From positions 1-11,701 of the forward strand of contig JANYBR010000360.1 in NCBI GenBank assembly GCA_025360685.1: DNA of 11,701 nucleotides. Reading direction: 5' to 3'. Shown here in pieces: positions 1 through 7,660 of the stretch. A program made the translations under genes and the position numbers. The notes beneath the pieces were generated by a model. The model worked only from the letters and a program-made list of their open reading frames with translations, was not told where the DNA came from and ran no database searches. The stretch's first letter is position 1. Each line of letters begins with the position of its first letter. This DNA comes from Pseudomonadota bacterium. Lineage in GTDB: Bacteria > Pseudomonadota > Alphaproteobacteria > Micropepsales > Micropepsaceae.

Positions 1-54
1 CAACGCCGCTTCGAAAGCGGCGAGGCACTCTTTCGCGGAACCCGGCCCCGCCAT
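1..54 (-). CDS. Start of an unidentified gene downstream of gcdH (partial)
   Basis: On the minus strand the gcdH stop TGA (56-54) shares a base with an ATG (54-52) in the arrangement TGATG. This ATG opens 18 codons with no stop before the window edge, reading MAGPGSAKECLAAFEAAL. The overlap is the kind used for translational coupling, so this is probably the next gene of a gcdH operon. Too little sequence is visible to identify a product, and the frame could also be open by chance over 54 bases. Confidence 0.4.
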   Translation of the reverse strand, partial: MAGPGSAKECLAAFEAAL

Positions 55-1274
55 CAGTTGAACGCCTGGATGCCCGTCTGTGCGCGGCCGAGGATCAGTG
101 CGTGCACATCATGCGTTCCCTCATAGGTGTTGACCGCCTCCAGGTTCAGCACATGGCGGATGACGGGATATTCGTCCGACACGCCGTTGCCGCCATGCAT
201 GTCGCGCGCCTCGCGCGCGATGGCGAGCGCCTTGCCGCAATTGTTGCGCTTGAGCAGCGAGATTGCCGGCACCGCCGCATGGCCGGAATCGATCAGCCGG
301 CCAAGGCGCAAGGCGCCGAGCAGGCCAAGCGTGATTTCCGTCTGCATGTCGGCCAGCTTTTTCTGGATCAGCTGCGTGGCGGCGAGCGGGCGGCCGAACT
401 GCTTGCGCTCCAAAGTGTACTGGCGCGCCGCGTGCCAGCACGCTTCCGCCGCCCCCATCGCGCCCCAGGCGATGCCATAGCGCGCCCGGTTGAGGCAGCC
501 GAACGGCCCGCCCAACCCGCGCGCGTTCGGCAGCAAGTTCGCTTCCGGCACCAGCACATCCTCCAGCACGATTTCGCCGGTCACCGATGCGCGCAACGAA
601 AATTTGCCCTCGATCTTCGGTGTGGAGAATCCCCTCATGCCGCGCTCGACCACGAAGCCGCGGATGACATCGTCAAGTTTGGCCCACACCACCGCGACAT
701 CGGCGATCGGCGAATTGGTGATCCACATCTTGGTGCCGTTGAGGCGATAGCCGTTGGCTTCCTTGACCGCGCGCGTTCGCATGCCGCCCGGATCCGAACC
801 ATGATCCGGCTCCGTCAGACCAAAGCAGCCGACGAATTCGCCGCTTGCCAGCTTGGGCAGATATTTGCGCCGCGTCTCTTCGGTGCCATAGGCGTAGATC
901 GGATGCATCACGAGCGAGGACTGCACGCTCATCGCGGAGCGGTATCCCGAGTCGACCCGCTCCACTTCGCGCGCGACGAGGCCATAACAGACATAGCTCA
1001 ATCCGGCGCAACCATAGGTTTCCGGCAAGGTCGGCCCGAGCATGCCGAGCGCTCCCATTTCCGTCATGATGGCGCGATCGAACGTCTCGTGACGAAAGCC
1101 GAGCTTGACGCGGCTGGCAAGCTTGTCCTGGGCATAGTCGCGCGCGCTATCGCGAACCATGCGCTCTTCAACTGTTAGATCGTGATCGATCAGCAGCGGA
1201 TCGGTCCAGTCGAATGGGTTGGTTTCCAGCTTGGCGGACGGTTTTGGGGAAGTTTTTTCCTCTATGGCACTCAT
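54..1274 (-). CDS. gcdH: Glutaryl-CoA dehydrogenase
   Basis: This FAD-dependent acyl-CoA dehydrogenase oxidises and decarboxylates glutaryl-CoA to crotonyl-CoA, passing electrons to ETF, in lysine, tryptophan and glutarate breakdown in the cytoplasm. The 406-residue protein is full length for the family and resembles mitochondrial GCDH nearly block for block. The block YRSAMSVQSS (111-120) carries Arg112 and Ser113, matching the residues that bind the substrate's distal carboxylate and that set this enzyme apart from ordinary acyl-CoA dehydrogenases. FGLTEPDHGSDP, KMWITNSPIADV and KFSLRASVTGE are flavin and substrate binding blocks. NTYEGTHD (382-389) carries the catalytic base Glu385. The start is backed by AGGTGA about five bases upstream. 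No ETF, transport or regulator gene is visible nearby. A downstream frame overlaps its stop. Confidence 0.96.
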   Translation of the reverse strand: MSAIEEKTSPKPSAKLETNPFDWTDPLLIDHDLTVEERMVRDSARDYAQDKLASRVKLGFRHETFDRAIMTEMGALGMLGPTLPETYGCAGLSYVCYGLVAREVERVDSGYRSAMSVQSSLVMHPIYAYGTEETRRKYLPKLASGEFVGCFGLTEPDHGSDPGGMRTRAVKEANGYRLNGTKMWITNSPIADVAVVWAKLDDVIRGFVVERGMRGFSTPKIEGKFSLRASVTGEIVLEDVLVPEANLLPNARGLGGPFGCLNRARYGIAWGAMGAAEACWHAARQYTLERKQFGRPLAATQLIQKKLADMQTEITLGLLGALRLGRLIDSGHAAVPAISLLKRNNCGKALAIAREARDMHGGNGVSDEYPVIRHVLNLEAVNTYEGTHDVHALILGRAQTGIQAFN

Positions 1275-1310
1275 TTCGTCACCTGACTTGATCTCATCAT
1301 TAAACCAAAA

Positions 1311-1440
1311 TCATCCCCGGCGAGCCTCCCGCATCCAGCGCGATGCCAGGAAAGGCCAAGCAGGCCATTCCGCTCCGGAATGCTCCACGACCTGGGTTCC
1401 CTTCCCTCGCAGTGCTGCGCAATGCTCGCCGGGAATGACA
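1311..1440. repeat. Palindromic intergenic element between gcdH and hydrolase
   Basis: The ends are inverted: tcatccccggcgagc (1311-1325) pairs with gctcgccgggaatga (1424-1438) with one mismatch in 15. Inside lies a perfect hairpin, CATTCCG-CTC-CGGAATG (1366-1382). It fills nearly the whole 168-bp gap between two minus-strand genes. The design looks like a dispersed non-coding palindrome of the kind common in alphaproteobacterial intergenic DNA. It could end transcription from the hydrolase gene, but no T-run follows the hairpin, so I do not call a terminator. Confidence 0.6.
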
Positions 1441-1442
1441 GG

Positions 1443-2192
1443 TCAGGATAGAAATTCCAACACCGCTTCCTTGTAGACCTTGTCGCCCACCGCCGTCATG
1501 TGGTCGCGCCGCGGTACGGTGACGGCGCGCCCGTCGGCGAAGGCGGCGGCGAGCACGTCGGACGATCCGGCCTGCGTGTCATTCTCGCCGGAAACCACGA
1601 GAACGGGCGTCTTGCACGTTGCGAGTTGCTGCTGCGTATACATGGTCCGATCCGCGCTCATGCAGGCGGCGAGCGCGGCGATGTCCTTGCCGCCTTGCGA
1701 TGCGAAGTCGCGAAATGCCTTTTGCGTGGGATCGCTGATCGTGGCCGGATCGGACGTACGCAGCGCGTCAGCGATCCCGCGCCGGCGTGCGATCCTCTCA
1801 TTGAAGTAGGTCTCACCGATGCCGGCCAGCACGGCACGGCGAAAACGCTGCGGCTGCGTCAGCAACAACCCGACAGAGAGAATGGCGCCCATCGAATAAC
1901 CCATCAGATCGGCGCGCCCTATCCCTTCCGCAGCCATGACGGTGAGCACATCGCCGAGCATCCTGTCGCCGTAGAGGCGGTCCTCGTGCGGCTTGTCGCT
2001 TTCGCCATGGCCGCGAAAATCCAGCGCCACGACGCGAAATCCTGCGCCCGCCAGCGTGTCGTACCATCCGACATTCGCCCAGTTCTGTTTGCGGTCCGAG
2101 GCGAAGCCATGCGCCAAAACGATCGGCATGCCGTCGCCGACGGTTTCGTAGGCGATGCGCACGCCGTCTGCGGCGGTTGCGAACTGGGTCAT
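1443..2192 (-). CDS. Alpha/beta hydrolase (serine hydrolase, substrate unknown)
   Basis: This is a 249-residue soluble alpha/beta hydrolase with no signal peptide. It has the oxyanion-hole HGF (28-30), the LDFRGHGESDKP strand-turn typical of this fold (58-68), a nucleophile elbow GYSMG with Ser100, an acid in SGENDTQ (Asp205), and a His in RRDHMTAVG (His231). The triad is therefore complete and the enzyme should be an active esterase, lactonase or C-C hydrolase type. The cap region between the nucleophile and acid is short and gives no substrate clue. AAGG lies seven bases before the ATG. It starts 66 bp from the divergent M20 amidohydrolase gene and may share its control region. It is separated from gcdH by a palindromic repeat, so co-transcription is uncertain. 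Confidence 0.88.
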   Translation of the reverse strand: MTQFATAADGVRIAYETVGDGMPIVLAHGFASDRKQNWANVGWYDTLAGAGFRVVALDFRGHGESDKPHEDRLYGDRMLGDVLTVMAAEGIGRADLMGYSMGAILSVGLLLTQPQRFRRAVLAGIGETYFNERIARRRGIADALRTSDPATISDPTQKAFRDFASQGGKDIAALAACMSADRTMYTQQQLATCKTPVLVVSGENDTQAGSSDVLAAAFADGRAVTVPRRDHMTAVGDKVYKEAVLEFLS

Positions 2193-2201
2193 GCAGCGAC
2201 C

Positions 2202-2231
2202 TTCGCAAAGCAGGAAGAGACTGTCTATGAT
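2202..2231 (+). promoter_or_regulatory. Possible sigma-70 promoter for the M20 amidohydrolase operon
   Basis: TTCGCA (2202-2207, four of six matches to the -35 consensus) lies 18 bases before TATGAT (2226-2231, five of six to the -10 consensus). It sits in the divergent gap, 27 bases before the amidohydrolase ATG. It is a reasonable candidate by pattern only; high-GC genomes often use weaker boxes and one such match can occur by chance. Confidence 0.3.
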
Positions 2232-2241
2232 GCCCCGGTCT

Positions 2242-2251
2242 GGAGGAAAGG
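2242..2251 (+). promoter_or_regulatory. Ribosome binding site fixing the M20 amidohydrolase start
   Basis: GGAGGAAAGG lies upstream of the ATG at 2259. The AAGG at its end is seven bases from the start and the GGAGG core twelve. It supports 2259 rather than the in-frame codons reaching back to 1500, which lie opposite the alpha/beta hydrolase gene. Confidence 0.65.
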
Positions 2252-2258
2252 TCTCCCT

Positions 2259-3521
2259 ATGTCCTTGGATTCACTCAAGAAAGATGTCTGCGCCGCGGTC
2301 GACGCGATGCGCGACGAGCTGCTTGGAATAAGCCACGCCATCCATGCCGAGCCCGAGCTGGCGCTGGAAGAATTTCTCGCCGCCGCGCGGCTTGCCGACG
2401 CCGTCGAACGCCAGGACATCAAAGTGCAGCGCGAGGCCTTCGGCCTGCGCACGGCCTATGCCGCCGAGTTCGGCAAGGCGAGCGGACCGAACATCGCCAT
2501 CCTTTCGGAGTACGACGCGCTGCCTGGCATCGGTCATTCCTGCGGCCACAATATCATCGCCACCTCCGGCCTCGGCGCGGCGCTCGCGCTCGCCAAGCTC
2601 AACGGCCGGCTGCCGGGCCGCGTGCGCTATCTCGGCACGCCGGCCGAGGAACGTTTCGGCGGCAAGGAGATCATGGCGCGCCAGGGCGCCTTCGACGGCT
2701 GCGATGCCGCGATGATGATCCATCCGGCCAACATGAATCTGGTCACCATGCCGTGCATCGCGATCGCCGAGGTCGATGTCGTCTATCACGGCCGCTCGGC
2801 GCACGCCTCCGCACTGCCCTATCGCGGGTTGAACGCGCTCGACGCCGTTGTCACGGCCTATCAGTCGATCGCGCAGCTGCGTCAGCACATCCGCAACACC
2901 GAACGCATTCACGGCATCATCACCGAAGGCGGCCTGGCACCGAATATCGTGCCCGAGCGTGCCGCGTGCCGCTTCTTCGTGCGCGCCGTCGATGCCCATG
3001 AACTGGCGCCGTTGAAGCAGCGCGTGCAGGCCTGTTTCGAAGCCGGCGCGCTGGCGACCGGTTGCCGCATGGAAGCGACGTGGGGCGACACCGACTATCT
3101 TGACATGAAGACCAACTGGCCGATGGCGAACCTGTACGAGAAGAATGCAATCGCCATCGGGCGCGAATTCTATCCGGTGAAGGATCTGCCGCCGGGCTAT
3201 TCCGGTTCGACCGACATGGGTAATGTCAGCCACCGCGTGCCATCGATCCATCCCATGCTCGGCATCGCGCCCGCCGGCGTCATCATCCACAATCCCGAAT
3301 TCGCGCGCTATGCCGCGTCGGACAAGGGCGACGCCGCCGTGATCGATGGCGCCAAGTCGCTGGCCATGACGGCGCTCGACCTGATGGCCGATCCGGCCGC
3401 GATGGCCGAAGCGCGCGCCGATTTCGCCGCGACAGCGGAGATCTCCAAGGGCGCGCTGGCCAAGTCGCGCGAGCCGGTGACGCACGAACATCATGGCCCT
3501 GGCGGTTGCGGCTGCGCATGA
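2259..3521 (+). CDS. M20 family amidohydrolase/metallopeptidase (AbgB/PM20D2-like)
   Basis: The 420-residue protein is a zinc-dependent M20 enzyme that cleaves an amide or dipeptide bond, probably in the cytoplasm. Relatives include p-aminobenzoyl-glutamate hydrolase subunit AbgB and the PM20D2 dipeptidase. Visible blocks are SEYDALPGIGHSCGHN (83-98, with metal-site Cys95 and His97), GTPAEE (126-131, catalytic and ligand glutamates), MMIHPA (His155), the dimerisation-domain signature HGRSAHAS (177-184), and STDMGNVSHRVPSIHP plus HNPEF near the C-terminus (317-332, 344-348). The start at 2259 has a good ribosome site and an N-terminus typical of the family. The tail HEHHGPGGCGCA (409-420) is rich in His and Cys and is unusual. 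The substrate cannot be inferred. The stop overlaps the DUF423 start as ATGA. Confidence 0.9.
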   Translation: MSLDSLKKDVCAAVDAMRDELLGISHAIHAEPELALEEFLAAARLADAVERQDIKVQREAFGLRTAYAAEFGKASGPNIAILSEYDALPGIGHSCGHNIIATSGLGAALALAKLNGRLPGRVRYLGTPAEERFGGKEIMARQGAFDGCDAAMMIHPANMNLVTMPCIAIAEVDVVYHGRSAHASALPYRGLNALDAVVTAYQSIAQLRQHIRNTERIHGIITEGGLAPNIVPERAACRFFVRAVDAHELAPLKQRVQACFEAGALATGCRMEATWGDTDYLDMKTNWPMANLYEKNAIAIGREFYPVKDLPPGYSGSTDMGNVSHRVPSIHPMLGIAPAGVIIHNPEFARYAASDKGDAAVIDGAKSLAMTALDLMADPAAMAEARADFAATAEISKGALAKSREPVTHEHHGPGGCGCA

Positions 3522-3889
3522 ATGTCTGGTTGCTCGTCGCTGCCATCAATGGCGCGCTTGCCGTTGCGGCAGGCGCGTTCGCCGCGCACGGGCTGCAGGC
3601 GCGGCTGGATCCGCATGCGCTGCAGGTGTTCGAGACGGGCGCCCGCTATCACATGTATCATGCGCTGGCGATCGGCTTTGCCGCGTTCGCCATACGTGAC
3701 TTTGCGGCAACTCCGGCCACGGCCGCAGCAGGATTTTTCCTGGCTGGCATTTTGCTATTTTCCGGTTCCCTCTATCTTCTGGCGCTGACGGGCACGAAGC
3801 TGCTCGGACTGGTCACGCCGTTCGGCGGCGTGTGCTTTCTTATCGGTTGGGGCTTTCTCGCCTTTGCCGCAACGCGATTGAAGATGTGA
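3518..3889 (+). CDS. DUF423 family small membrane protein (YgdD-like)
   Basis: A 123-residue inner-membrane protein with about four hydrophobic segments (roughly 4-23, 46-62, 69-90, 97-118). It has the family's conserved blocks: AGAFAAHGL (18-26), ETGARYHMYHALA (39-51), LFSGSLYLLALTG (80-92) and TPFGGVCFLIGW (100-111). Family function is not established. The ATG at 3518 overlaps the amidohydrolase stop as ATGA, so translation is probably coupled; a TTG at 3506 is possible but less likely. Its own stop shares a base with the ATG of the next gene. Length fits the family. Confidence 0.92.
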   Translation: MNVWLLVAAINGALAVAAGAFAAHGLQARLDPHALQVFETGARYHMYHALAIGFAAFAIRDFAATPATAAAGFFLAGILLFSGSLYLLALTGTKLLGLVTPFGGVCFLIGWGFLAFAATRLKM

Positions 3890-5370
3890 TGCGTATGAAG
3901 GAAAAGGTTCTGATCGCCGGCAGCGGCATTGCCGGATTGGGCGCGGCGCTGGCGCTCGGCGGTGGCGCGCGCGACGTGACGATCCTGGACCGCGATCCGG
4001 CGCCGCCGGAAGGATCGTCTGAAGAAGCGTTCTACAATTGGGAGCGCAAGGGCGCAACGCAGCTGCGCCACAGCCACGCGTTCATCGGCCGCCTCACCAC
4101 GCTGATCCGCGAACGTTATCCCGACCTGATGGCGGAGCTGTTGCGCGAGGGCACGCGCCTGTTCGGCTTCGAGGATGGCTTGCCGCCGCCGCTCGCCCAT
4201 TCGTATGTGCGGGTCCAGGGCGATGAAGATCTGAAACTTCTCTTCAGCCGCCGCACCACGTTGGAACTCGTGATGCGGCGCTATGCGGCCAAGCTGCCGG
4301 GGGTGAGCTTCATCAGCGACGCCGGCGTGCGCGGTCTGATCGCGCGGCGCGACAATGGCCGAATCAACGTCGAAGGTCTCAAGGTCGAGCGCAACGGTGC
4401 GCTTGAAGAGATGCGCGCCGATGTCGTGGTCGATGCGTCGGGACGCAACACCTCCTTTCCCGATTGGCTGCGCGACGAAGGCGTCGAAGTTCACGAAGAG
4501 TCGAGTCCCTGCGGAATTCTCTACTACACGCGGCACTACAAGCTGCGCAACGGTCAGAACGAGCCGCCGCGCGACGGCGCGGCCGGTGGCGCGGATCTGG
4601 GCTACATCAAGTTCGGCGTCTTCATTGCCGACAACCGGCACTTCTCGGTCACCCTGGCCACGCCGGAAATCGAAACCGAAATGCGCCTGGCTGTGATCAA
4701 GCCGGAGAATTTCGACGCGATCTGCATGGCGCTGCCCGGCGCGGCCCGCTGGATGAATCCCGAGCGTGCCGAACCGGTTAGCCAGGTCTTCGCCATGGGC
4801 AATCTGCAGAATGTCTGGCGGCACTATCTGAAGGCCGGCGAGCCGCAGGCGCTCAACTTCTTCGCCATCGGCGATGCGGCGATTCGAACCAACCCGCTCT
4901 ATGGCCGCGGTTGCTCCTCCGGCGTGGTAGAGGCGCATCTGTTGCGTGGTTCGCTCGATGCGTCGACCGACCCGATCGAGCGCGCGAAAGTCTATGACCG
5001 CGAGCTGACAGCGTCGATCCGGCCCTATTTCGATTCCATGGTGTCGCTCGATCTCAACGCCATTCGCAGAGCCGAGCACGAACGCAATCCGAACTATCAG
5101 GCGGGATACCGCGCGCGTCTTGCCAAGAGCTTCGCCGAAGACGGGCTGATGCCTGCCCAGCGCGGCGATGTGGAAGTGAGCCGCGCGCTCAGCCGCGTGT
5201 TCCACATGCTGGACGAGCCCACGGCCTTCATGAAGCGGCCCGCGATCATGGCACGCATTCTCAGGGTCTGGGCCACGTCCGCGTCCGAGAAAAAATCGCG
5301 CGGCCTCTATCCGCCCAAGGCGGGTCCCGACCGGGCGCAGATGCTTGCCCTGCTCAACATTGCCGCGTGA
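3889..5370 (+). CDS. FAD-dependent monooxygenase/oxidoreductase
   Basis: A 493-residue flavoprotein of the aromatic-hydroxylase/epoxidase fold. The N-terminal dinucleotide-binding motif is AGSGIAGLGAA (10-20), followed by an acidic ILDRD (32-36). The segment with RHSHAF (60-65) and PDLMAELLREG is seen in squalene-epoxidase-like and halogenase-like flavoproteins. VVVDASGRNTSFPDWL (179-194) is the second FAD motif, and GDAAIRTNPLYGRGCSSG (328-345) is the conserved GD flavin-binding motif. There is no lysine after the N-terminal motif in the halogenase pattern, so a halogenase is not favoured. Substrate is unknown; an NAD(P)H-dependent hydroxylation or epoxidation is inferred. ATG 3889 overlaps the DUF423 stop; ATG 3895 is an alternative start. 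The next gene encodes an epoxide-hydrolase-like enzyme. Confidence 0.82.
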   Translation: MRMKEKVLIAGSGIAGLGAALALGGGARDVTILDRDPAPPEGSSEEAFYNWERKGATQLRHSHAFIGRLTTLIRERYPDLMAELLREGTRLFGFEDGLPPPLAHSYVRVQGDEDLKLLFSRRTTLELVMRRYAAKLPGVSFISDAGVRGLIARRDNGRINVEGLKVERNGALEEMRADVVVDASGRNTSFPDWLRDEGVEVHEESSPCGILYYTRHYKLRNGQNEPPRDGAAGGADLGYIKFGVFIADNRHFSVTLATPEIETEMRLAVIKPENFDAICMALPGAARWMNPERAEPVSQVFAMGNLQNVWRHYLKAGEPQALNFFAIGDAAIRTNPLYGRGCSSGVVEAHLLRGSLDASTDPIERAKVYDRELTASIRPYFDSMVSLDLNAIRRAEHERNPNYQAGYRARLAKSFAEDGLMPAQRGDVEVSRALSRVFHMLDEPTAFMKRPAIMARILRVWATSASEKKSRGLYPPKAGPDRAQMLALLNIAA

Positions 5371-5372
5371 TG

Positions 5373-5448
5373 CTTCGACAAGCTCAGCATGAGGATCTTA
5401 GCTAGGTCCACATCCTGGTTCACACGCTGGTGCTATGAACTGTCGAAG
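5373..5448. repeat. Imperfect inverted repeat before the epoxide hydrolase
   Basis: CTTCGACAAGCTCAGCA (5373-5389) is the inverse of TGCTATGAACTGTCGAAG (5431-5448) apart from small gaps and mismatches, with a spacer of about 41 bases. The left arm is of a type often seen as a dispersed intergenic repeat in alphaproteobacterial genomes (recalled, not searched). It starts two bases after the monooxygenase stop and occupies most of the 114-bp gap, so it may reduce or end read-through to the hydrolase. Confidence 0.5.
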
Positions 5449-5472
5449 GATGAGAGCACAAATACCGAGAAC

Positions 5473-5478
5473 GAGGAG
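5473..5478 (+). promoter_or_regulatory. Ribosome binding site of the epoxide hydrolase
   Basis: GAGGAG ends six bases before ATG 5485. It decides the start: the in-frame codons reaching back to 5389 run through the palindromic repeat and encode a sequence unlike the family. Confidence 0.7.
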
Positions 5479-5484
5479 AATCCA

Positions 5485-6453
5485 ATGGTTTCCTTTCCAG
5501 AACCAACAATGATCAAGACCAACGGCATCGACATGGCGGTGTATGAGGCCGGGCCGAAGCACGGCGTTCCGGTCGTCATGTGCCACGGTTTTCCCGAGTT
5601 GGCTTATTCCTGGCGTCACCAGATTCCGGCGCTGGCGGCGGCCGGTTTTCGCGCCATCGCACCGGACCAACGCGGCTATGGCCGCACCTCGCGGCCCGAA
5701 CCCATCACCGACTACGACATGACGCATCTGACGGACGATCTGGCCGGCATGCTCGACGCGCTCGGCCTGAAGGACGCGATCTTCTGCGGCCATGACTGGG
5801 GCGGCCTCGTCGTGTGGCAGATGCCGCTGTTTCACCCGACGCGGGTGCGCGGCGTGATCGGCGTCAACACGCCGTTCCTGGCGCGCGCGCCGATCGATCC
5901 CATCCTCGCCATGCGCACCATGTTCGGCGAAGAAATGTATATCGTCTACTTCCAGAAACCCGGTGTCGCCGACGCGGCGCTCGCCAAGGATGTCGGCAAG
6001 TCGTTCCGCTTCTTCATGCGCAAGTCCGGCATGAAGGCGGCCGACTATGCCAAGCTTCCGGCCGAACAGCGCAACCTCGCCCTCGTCAAGGCACTGGAGG
6101 CCGATGAAGGCGGCTGGGGCGGCGGCCAACCTCTGCTCAACGACGAGGAGATGAAATACTTCGTCGACACTTTCACGCGCACCGGCTTCACCGGCGGCAT
6201 CAACTGGTACCGCAACTTCTCGCGCAACTGGGAACGCAGCGGCACGATGGAGCAGAAGGTCCACGTGCCGGGCCTGATGGTGATGGCCGAGGACGATGTG
6301 GTGCTCTCACCGGCCATGGCGGACGGGATGGAACGCTTCGTGCCCGACCTGGAGAAGGCGCTGATCAAGGATTGCGGCCACTGGACCCAGCAGGAACATC
6401 CGGACGAACTCAACAAGATCATGATCGACTGGTTGAAGAAGAGGTTTAGCTAA
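5485..6453 (+). CDS. Epoxide hydrolase (alpha/beta-hydrolase fold, soluble EH type)
   Basis: The 322-residue enzyme should add water to epoxides to give vicinal diols in the cytoplasm. It has HGFPE (34-38, oxyanion hole), APDQRGYG (59-66), GHDWGG with the nucleophile Asp104 in place of serine, cap-domain tyrosines in YFQKPG (Tyr155) and GGINWYRN (Tyr242) that fit the epoxide-activating pair, the acid in AEDDVVLSP (Asp271), and DCGHWTQQEHP with His299. This full set matches mammalian and bacterial soluble epoxide hydrolases more closely than haloalkane dehalogenases, which lack the two tyrosines. Substrate is unknown. It follows a flavin monooxygenase gene and precedes a lipase. Part of the 3' end of a related gene survives downstream at 7659-7712. 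Confidence 0.9.
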   Translation: MVSFPEPTMIKTNGIDMAVYEAGPKHGVPVVMCHGFPELAYSWRHQIPALAAAGFRAIAPDQRGYGRTSRPEPITDYDMTHLTDDLAGMLDALGLKDAIFCGHDWGGLVVWQMPLFHPTRVRGVIGVNTPFLARAPIDPILAMRTMFGEEMYIVYFQKPGVADAALAKDVGKSFRFFMRKSGMKAADYAKLPAEQRNLALVKALEADEGGWGGGQPLLNDEEMKYFVDTFTRTGFTGGINWYRNFSRNWERSGTMEQKVHVPGLMVMAEDDVVLSPAMADGMERFVPDLEKALIKDCGHWTQQEHPDELNKIMIDWLKKRFS

Positions 6454-6481
6454 ATCAACCCGCTACCTGATGAAGGAGCGC

Positions 6482-7660
6482 ATGCAGACGTTCTTGCGCC
6501 TGATCCGACACCTTGCCGCCGCAGCCGTCGTCACCGCGGTCGCAGGGTGCTCGGCGCCGCCGTTGCAGACGGACGGCAAGGAAGCCGGCCCTATCGAGAT
6601 CGCCCCGCTCAAGACGTACGTCTCGCTGCATTCCAATGTCTTGCTCTGGCTTGCCGGCGTGAATGGCGTCAGCGCAGCCGACACCATCGATTGCTACCGC
6701 ATCATCTATCGGTCCAGCGATGCGGCCGGAAAGCCGATCCGGCTGAGCGGGTTGCTCGCGCTGCCGCGTGGTTTGCCGGCGCGCGGTCTCGTCAGCTTCC
6801 AGCACGGCACGACGTCGAACCGCCAATTCGTGCCTTCGAATCTCAGCACGGATGGCCTTGCGGCCGCGATCGTGTTCGCGGGCAATGGCTATGCCGCCAT
6901 CGCGCCCGACTATGACGGGCTTGGCGTTTCGCTGCGGCCTCATACCTATTATGTCGCCGACGACATGGCTCGCGCCGTCGTGGACATGATCCATGCCGTC
7001 CGTCACATACGGGGCGTGCCGGCGAGCCCTCCCTTTCTGATCGGTTTTTCAGAAGGCGCCTATGCCAACTTTGCGGCGCAGCGCGCGCTTGAGGCCTCGG
7101 GCGAGACGGTGCTCGCCGACGCCGCCATTGCCGGCGCGTTCAATCTGCGCTCCATCAGCATTCGCTGGACGCTCAAGGGTGCTTCGCGCAATGCGTCCAC
7201 CTATCTTGCACTGTGGGTACGCGGCTATGCGACACGCTACGGTCACCCGCTGGATACGGCTTTCACACCGGAATATGCGCAGCTCGTGCCCAGGCTGTTC
7301 GACACGCCGCACGAAGTCGACGACGTCATCAAGGCGCTGCCGCGCGATCCGCGCGCGCTTTTCAGGCCCGAAGTCCTGAAAGCCCTTGACGGCACCGGCC
7401 ACCACTGGCTGGTCGACGCGTTGGCCGCAAACGAGATGGGCGACTGGGCTGCCAAGGCACCGATCCGCCTCTACTACGGAACGAATGACGTCGACGTCCT
7501 TCCGCTGGAAGCGACCACGACCGCACGCCAGATAGCGGCGCGAGGTTCCGACATCCGCGCTGTGAACGTCGGCAGCGGCGACCACGACCATTCCATCCTC
7601 GCCGCGGCACCGCAGATCCTAAAATGGCTGCAATCGTTTCGGCCGGCCGCGGAGCGCTGA
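6482..7660 (+). CDS. LIP-family secreted lipase/esterase, predicted lipoprotein
   Basis: The 392-residue protein starts with a positively charged end, a hydrophobic stretch (about 8-22) and a lipobox VAGC with Cys23, so it is probably anchored to a membrane outside the cytoplasm. The body matches the secretory lipase (LIP, Candida antarctica lipase A-like) family: FQHGTTS (107-113), GYAAIAPDYDGLG (136-148), nucleophile elbow GFSEG with Ser190, the acid in YYGTNDVDV (probably Asp336), and His368 or His370 in GDHDHS. It should cleave ester bonds of lipids or other esters. AAGGAG lies three bases before ATG 6482; ATG 6470 has no ribosome site and would add four residues, so the start is not certain. 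It is 28 bases after the epoxide hydrolase stop, consistent with co-transcription. A relic of a second hydrolase abuts its 3' end. Confidence 0.85.
   Translation: MQTFLRLIRHLAAAAVVTAVAGCSAPPLQTDGKEAGPIEIAPLKTYVSLHSNVLLWLAGVNGVSAADTIDCYRIIYRSSDAAGKPIRLSGLLALPRGLPARGLVSFQHGTTSNRQFVPSNLSTDGLAAAIVFAGNGYAAIAPDYDGLGVSLRPHTYYVADDMARAVVDMIHAVRHIRGVPASPPFLIGFSEGAYANFAAQRALEASGETVLADAAIAGAFNLRSISIRWTLKGASRNASTYLALWVRGYATRYGHPLDTAFTPEYAQLVPRLFDTPHEVDDVIKALPRDPRALFRPEVLKALDGTGHHWLVDALAANEMGDWAAKAPIRLYYGTNDVDVLPLEATTTARQIAARGSDIRAVNVGSGDHDHSILAAAPQILKWLQSFRPAAER

Noticed and set aside
102..1178. 358-codon plus-strand open frame opposite gcdH
   Set aside because: gcdH is unmistakable on the minus strand; the opposite frame has an Arg/Ala/His-rich shadow composition.
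1299..1304. TTTAAT on the minus strand as a -10 box for gcdH
   Set aside because: It matches five of six consensus bases, but I found no acceptable -35 box at the right distance, which would fall in the palindromic repeat.
1500..2258. N-terminal extension of the M20 amidohydrolase
   Set aside because: The in-frame codons lie opposite the alpha/beta hydrolase gene and resemble no M20 protein; a ribosome site supports the start at 2259.
3772..5205. 477-codon minus-strand open frame opposite the monooxygenase
   Set aside because: It overlaps a well-supported flavoprotein and DUF423 gene, has low-complexity composition and shows no recognisable motif.
3889..5370. Flavin-dependent halogenase reading of the monooxygenase
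   Set aside because: The sequence shares the general fold and some blocks, but I do not see the halogenase WxWxIP motif or the conserved lysine context.
5485..6453. Haloalkane dehalogenase reading of the epoxide hydrolase
   Set aside because: The nucleophile is Asp in both, but the two cap tyrosines and the DCGHWTQ ending fit epoxide hydrolases.
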